From assembly GCA_033182465.1 (NCBI GenBank), contig CP137322.1, positions 310,001 to 374,000 of the forward strand: a DNA stretch of 64,000 bases, in the 5' to 3' direction. Shown here in pieces: positions 59,933 through 64,000 of this stretch. A program made the position numbers and the translations under genes. The notes beneath the pieces were generated by a model that worked only from the letters and a program-made list of their open reading frames with translations, did no database searches and was not told where the DNA came from. Numbering within the stretch: position 1 is the stretch's first letter; every line of letters starts with the position of its first letter. Source of the DNA: Sanghuangporus weigelae. Its lineage: Eukaryota; Basidiomycota; Agaricomycetes; Hymenochaetales; Hymenochaetaceae.

Positions 59933-60449
59933 TGTTCGTGTTGGACGGTATGACCTCCTTCCAGGAAGTAATTCTCTAGTAGCCTAGTCATGTACTATTT
60001 ATTGAAACTCGAGTTCAATGTCAACTGAAATAAAAGAACAGGACACAAACGAGAACACATGAAACCTGAATAAGAGAGGAGACAAGGTGGACGATACCAG
60101 TACAAAATATACAGGGACGTTTTACAATGGAGCACAAAAACACGATCAATGATATTCGGATAATAGAACATGAAACGGCGAGGGTACGGACCGCAGAAGA
60201 CAAGAGCAGAGCAAAGAAAAGAGGAAGGTTGGTGACAGCGACAATTTCAAGGAAGGACCTGGACTAACGAAGACAATTTTGAACAGGTACTAAACGAGAC
60301 GAAGAGCGATCAGGATCGGCTATATCACTGGACATGTAAGGCGCGTGTCGGACAAGGCGGGATGAGGGTCGCACGAGCTATGTGTACTGCAGACTAAGGC
60401 TCGATAAGTTGAATGTTACGAGTTTCCACGGAACTAATCATTCCGCCTT
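59933..60449. other. Element spacer, no gene seen
   Basis: This is the 3' flank of the transposase. The purine-rich stretch at 60020-60300 has no coding signal that I can support. Confidence 0.5.
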
Positions 60450-60719
60450 TTAATCACGAGCGAGGTCGGAGTTGCTGGGCATGCTCCTGCACCTCGTAGT
60501 CACCATACCTCCGCACTTCGTTTCTTGAGTCTGCGCAAACTTGCTTGGGCTGAAATTGACATTGTCGTTAATAACCAAACCAATCTCAAAATCATCCTCA
60601 GGATCTGGCGACGCCGCATTAGATCGTTCCTCAAATTTCAGTACTTTCTTTTGATCGGGTAATTTTATCAGACGCTTCCACCCCTGGTCATTTCGAAGAG
60701 GTCGATCGGGACTCATCAA
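60450..60719 (-). CDS. Hypothetical reading frame inside the transposon
   Basis: This 89-codon frame contains GWKRLIKLPDQKKVLKFEER and DDFEIGLVINDNVNFSPSKF. The acidic FEIGLVIxDNVxFSPSKF type of sequence looks like a piece of a larger host protein rather than noise. I cannot name it. It lies beside other apparent host pieces. Confidence 0.3.
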   Translation of the reverse strand: MMSPDRPLRNDQGWKRLIKLPDQKKVLKFEERSNAASPDPEDDFEIGLVINDNVNFSPSKFAQTQETKCGGMVTTRCRSMPSNSDLARD

Positions 60720-60859
60720 AGGCAGTATCGGTGTCAGGTAACCGTGGAATTATTCGAAGGATGGAAACCAAGAGTAGAGTACGTGTCGGTCGAGGTCGTG
60801 GAGGTTCGGTCGGGTCGGGTCGTCAAGGAGGTCATCTCTTGGGATCTCGTATAGTTGTA

Positions 60860-61010
60860 TTTAGCTTCATATCCAGGCGGCATACGGCATTTGTCTCCGC
60901 AGATGATCAGGGACTATCTTTCTATCACAGCCTAGGAAAGGTGCTCTTTATCGACGCAAATGATTGTCTATGACTCTTGGGCAAATATCCGGAAGAAGAG
61001 CCAGTGATAC
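60860..61010 (+). pseudogene. Fragment of a VPS8-like gene (CORVET subunit) carried in the transposon
   Basis: The reading IVVFSFISRRHTAFVSADDQ, then GLSFYHSLGKVLFIDANDCL, a TGA at 60971-60973, then LLGKYPEEEP, follows the fungal Vps8 block HTAxVSADxxGLAFYHSLGK then VLFVEAxDxLRILGKYP. The TGA sits where the family has Arg and is consistent with CGA to TGA. Only about 50 codons are present, so this is a gene piece, not a gene. Vps8 acts in endosomal tethering; nothing suggests this fragment works. Confidence 0.55.
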
Positions 61011-61067
61011 CTTCGCAAATAAATTCTTCAATGCAATACATCATTTATACAACACTTCGTTGACTTT

Positions 61068-61980
61068 ACTCGGCGAGATCAACAGTACCGCCCTTGACGT
61101 GCTTAACGTTCGGGATCTGTTCAGAATAGAAAATAAAAAATAAAATAGTAAGCTTGCATCTGTAAAAATATACGAGAGAACTCACCTTCTTCCCTTTTAT
61201 CCTTTCTTTCCTCTTCACGCTCTGCTTTTTTCTTTCCTCGCGCTTTCGTAATCCTACCCCGAACTTCAGGTCAGGGTTTTGGTCCTCGAACTATTTCCTC
61301 GTCAGATCAACCCGCCTTCTCTGAAAGTTTGAATCCAAAGGCCAAGCGCAAATTCTCCCCAAGCACCAATGAAATGCTTTGCCTGCTGCCAGAAGAAAAT
61401 GGCGACCGCACCACTGATGAAACCAGCGATGGAACAAGCAAGGACAAAAATGCCGCGAAAAAGAAAAGCGAAAAGGTCAAAGAAGGCGTTCTCATGAAGG
61501 AAGGAGACAAGATGAGTCGATGGGTACTTGGAATACGGGATGATGGGACTAAGGACAAGCCGATCGTACTCGACAATGCAGACGAACACATAAATTCTGA
61601 CCAGGAAAGTGAGGATGACATGGATATGGAAGAAGTAGCTATGTACGAATGAAAACAAGAATGAAACTCACTTCTCCTGCTCCCAGCTCGTCCACTGGCA
61701 CTCCAGCCGCGATTGCGGCTTGTGCACCATCCTTCTGTGCACCTTCGCGCTGGCGTGCGGTCTTCGATAGCTTCGAGAACTTCACACCCATTTGCGGAGA
61801 GTATCGTTTGCGATCTGCGTAGGTTTAGTCGAATAGGAGGCGACCAAATAAATGTGACATATTGGATGTGCCATTGAGCAAAGTTCGTAAGTTCGTGGCG
61901 ATCATATGACAGGAAATGTTTACTCACTTCTATAGTGTCCACAAGCTGTCTTGTGTAGATTGTGATCAGCGTAGGCAGCA
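61068..61980 (-). pseudogene. Spliced host-like gene piece(s) carried in the transposon, including a membrane segment
   Basis: On the minus strand, exon-like blocks with intron ends can be read: ADHNLHKTACGHYRNRKRYS, then PQMGVKFSKLSKTARQREGA and QAAIAAGVPVDELGAGE (61677-61975). Next is IAGFISGAVAIFFWQQAKHF, then IGAWGEFALGLWIQTFREGG (61305-61470), which resembles fungal DUF4203-type membrane proteins. A Lys/Arg/Glu-rich stretch follows (61190-61260), and IPNVKHVKGGTVDLAE with a stop near 61070. GT donor and AG acceptor sites flank several blocks, so the source was genomic DNA with introns. It may be one gene or a patchwork of two or three; I cannot decide. Confidence 0.35.
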
Positions 61981-62399
61981 AGCTAGAGACGGGCGGGCAC
62001 GACGATAGGCAAGTCGCGTCGACTCAAGCGCGCATTTACCGAATTCGGTCAGTGCCTCTCACCTCACTCTGCAATACTCTTATTTTGTCTTATTCCACTG
62101 GTTACGTGCATACGATGAGTTATCAAGCTGTTTCGCAATCACATAGGCAGCAATATGACACTCATTTCTCTTAATCATTTCTAAACTTCTTTTGGACTAC
62201 GTAAAAAGCTATGTACATGGACTTGAACCAATAATCAATGATCAACAAATCAACAAATCACATATCCTCGATCTAATGGCCCATAAATTTGCTTTATTAG
62301 AGATCTTAGCACTTTGTGTGTTAGTTGCCGTCGACTAGTAGTTATTTTGAAAAAATGGCAATAAAAACGGAAAATAACAGATCAAGTGGTTGGCTCTAT
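61981..62399. other. Element spacer before the right inverted repeat
   Basis: This is 419 bp of AT-rich sequence. No gene or repeat was recognised. Confidence 0.5.
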
Positions 62400-62896
62400 G
62401 GTATCCCGAGCGTGGATATTCAATAGAATATCTGAAGTATCATTAAAGGAAATATTTAAAATATCTTCCAGAAATATCCGATCTCGGGATACATTAATGG
62501 ATATCCTTATGGATATGGACAGTTGATACGTTAAGTATCCCATTGATATCCCCATTAGGGATATTTAAAGTATCAATAAGCATATCAAAAATGAATATCC
62601 GATCCTTTGATACCCATTTGGATAATTGAAATATATATTATGGTATCCACTCTACATATCCGAGCCTCCCATACTTTTTGGGATATTTTAAGTATTCATT
62701 ACCATATAAGCTGCGAGTATCCACGCCACCGATACTCTTTTGGATATTTAAAATTTTCTTTTGGGAATCTTAGGTGATGATACTTTAAATATCTCCTCTT
62801 GGCATACCCAAATGGAAACGCTTAATAATACTTTAAATATCCATATGGATATAAACAGTTATATCTCCCACGATGATTCCACAGCTGCCCGCTGTG
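62400..62896 (-). repeat. Right terminal inverted repeat (497 bp)
   Basis: It is the reverse complement of 49142-49638. By eye the only difference is in the ATTTCCGGAAG/ATTTCTGGAAG segment (left near 49565, right near 62470). It ends with the tip GCTGTG at 62896. Confidence 0.9.
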
Positions 62897-62899
62897 GTG
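62897..62899. repeat. Target-site duplication GTG, right copy
   Basis: It matches 49139-49141. Confidence 0.6.
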
Positions 62900-63000
62900 C
62901 ACAAGACGCGTAGCGATCACATGAGATGATCCTCAATTTATTACGTGATATGATGATTACCTATTGGGCTCTTTGTTGTGCTCACCACTTGACTTTCACC

Positions 63001-64000
63001 ATGTCTCTCTCTTCATTCGCTTCGTCCGCAGGTATTTGGTCTCGTTGAAGTGCTATAGAGAAGAATTGTTTGGGGTTGATTTTTTGTTGTGGTTGTAGCG
63101 CGAAGCGTTTCTGTCGGTGCTGCTGCCCGTTCGGCGTGCTTGCGGCCGGGTGCTGTACATGGTGAGTTGCTTTCGGGACCTCTGATGGATCTTATGGCTT
63201 GTTGACCGACGATGGTATGCTACAACCGCTTATAGGGCTACGCTCGTTGAAGACATCTGCTCCAGCACAAGTGTCGTCAACGCCGTCGACATCAACAGAG
63301 TCCCAGTCTCAACCTCCAATGACGAAACTCGCGTTGCACGGCTCGAACCAACTCAGCTTGGAGACGCCTCAGAACAAAGCTGGTGCGTATATGTACTTGA
63401 CACTGCTGTGGTACGGTGCGCGAATGAGTCGTTGTGATAGAATATGTACTGTCGACGATGGATAAAATCGTGAACTGGGGACGGGCGGGTTCGATGTGGC
63501 CGATGACGTTCGGTACGTTATCGAGTGATCCTTTCATATCTTCTGGCTGAACACCACATTGTTTTGTATAACACTATATAGGTCTCGCATGCTGCGCCGT
63601 CGAGATGATGCACATGGCCGCGGCTCGCTACGACCAGGACCGTCTGGGTATCATCTTCCGAGCCAGCCCTCGCCAGGCGGAGATTATGATCGTTGCGGGC
63701 ACGCTGACGAACAAGATGGCCCCGGCTTTGAGGAAGGTGTACGATCAGATGCCGGAGCCTCGTGCGTTTCTGGCTTTTCTTTCTGCGAATGCTTTCAATA
63801 AACTGATTTATTTAATTTGTTTTTCAGGCTGGGTTGTTTCGATGGGATCGTGTGCTAATGGAGGTGGTTATTATCACTACTCTTATTCGGTTGTGCGAGG
63901 TTGCGATCGTGCGTGGTTATTTATTTGTTCACAAAAGCAAAATGTTGCTAAACCTACTTTTTCAGGAATCGTACCCGTTGACATTTACGTGCCTGGCTGC
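63001..64000 (+). CDS. NADH dehydrogenase (complex I) iron-sulfur subunit NDUFS7/PSST (3' end outside window)
   Basis: This subunit carries cluster N2 at the quinone site of mitochondrial complex I. The ATG at 63001 gives [10 protein letters not shown], spliced to [20 protein letters not shown], an Arg/Ala/Ser-rich mitochondrial presequence. After a Ser/Pro/Gln linker the core reads [60 protein letters not shown] and [20 protein letters not shown], then [20 protein letters not shown] and PVDIYVPGC at the window edge. The cluster cysteines (ACC, GSC, PGC) are present. At least five introns are seen. The transposon ends about 104 bp before the start codon. Confidence 0.93.

Larger units (their letters stand above)
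49142..62896. mobile_element. 13.75-kb DNA transposon with 497-bp terminal inverted repeats, CACTA/EnSpm (Tnp2) type
   Basis: The unit is bounded by inverted repeats 49142-49638 and 62400-62896, which I read as identical except for one base (C at 49570 region against T), and by GTG duplications. Its tips begin CACAGCGGGCAGCTGTGG, with CAC as in CACTA elements. It carries a Tnp2-type transposase (56707-59932), a divergent conserved gene of unknown role (49819-52637), a small accessory gene (53146-56277) split by a later insertion, and what look like captured host-gene pieces (60450-61980). TIRs of about 500 bp are far longer than the 10-50 bp usual for CACTA elements. It is a class II element: no polymerase, capsid, integrase or tyrosine recombinase was seen. 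It sits between the phospholipase and NDUFS7 genes. Confidence 0.88.

Noticed and set aside
49142-62896. Polinton/Maverick-like element, suggested by 13.7-kb size and 500-bp TIRs
   Set aside because: No polymerase B, retroviral-type integrase, packaging ATPase or capsid reading was found; a Tnp2 transposase and 3-bp duplications point to a class II CACTA-like element.
49142-62896. Starship-type giant cargo element
   Set aside because: Starships carry a DUF3435 tyrosine recombinase at one end and lack long TIRs; neither condition fits.
1-64000. tRNA, rRNA, CRISPR array or secondary-metabolite cluster
   Set aside because: No cloverleaf with box A/B motifs, no rRNA-like sequence, no regularly spaced repeats with unique spacers and no polyketide, peptide or terpene synthase was found by reading.

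Overview
The window is nuclear DNA of a filamentous basidiomycete, most likely an Agaricomycete. Genes are dense, on both strands, and split by many short introns of about 50-60 nt. The products read like agaricomycete orthologues: an MLKL-type kinase, Avt2, Erg8, Med14, Scy1, Dad2, Med12, Ssr4, Rse1, Trm11, Top1 and complex I subunits. No prokaryotic feature, CRISPR array, rRNA or convincing tRNA gene was seen.

Layout. 1-8.2 kb (+): the 3' part of a TKL kinase with an MLKL-like helical N-terminus, a 3-methyladenine DNA glycosylase, a decayed alpha/beta hydrolase, and an Avt2-type amino-acid transporter. 8.5-15.3 kb (-): phosphomevalonate kinase (ERG8) and Mediator tail subunit MED14. 15.6-18.8 kb (+): SCY1 pseudokinase. 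19-25.8 kb (-): kinetochore subunit DAD2 and Mediator kinase-module subunit MED12. 26-32 kb (+): SSR4 (SWI/SNF-RSC) and RSE1 (SF3b). 32.7-35.6 kb: two 5'-truncated serine carboxypeptidase copies. 35.8-41.9 kb: TRM11 (+), NDUFB3-type complex I subunit (-) and TOP1 (+). 42.5-44.7 kb (-): an intact S10 carboxypeptidase. 45.6-49.1 kb (+): a cPLA2-like phospholipase whose catalytic Asp lies in a 10-nt microexon. 63.0 kb to the edge (+): NDUFS7-type complex I subunit, cut by the window end.

The most unusual feature is a 13.75-kb DNA transposon (49142-62896) between the phospholipase gene and NDUFS7. It has 497-bp terminal inverted repeats that differ by one base by eye, and a 3-bp GTG duplication at both ends. 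Inside are a Tnp2-type (CACTA/EnSpm-like) transposase, a divergently transcribed conserved basidiomycete gene of unknown function with two in-frame TGA codons, a small accessory gene split by a roughly 2-kb repeat-bearing insertion, and apparent captured host-gene fragments including a VPS8 piece. A 21-bp palindrome built on GTTTAAC occurs in four full copies between the two divergent element genes and once upstream of the transposase. It looks like an element-specific regulatory site and I know of no description of it.

How the genes relate. Most are unrelated housekeeping genes, with a bias to nuclear gene expression (MED12, MED14, SSR4, RSE1, TOP1, TRM11) and to complex I (NDUFB3, NDUFS7). 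Several of their promoters, and two promoters in the transposon, share a TCACGTG/CACGTGAY box, which may mean the element uses a host promoter code. Exon boundaries were read by eye; genes are given as full spans from start to stop codon including introns.
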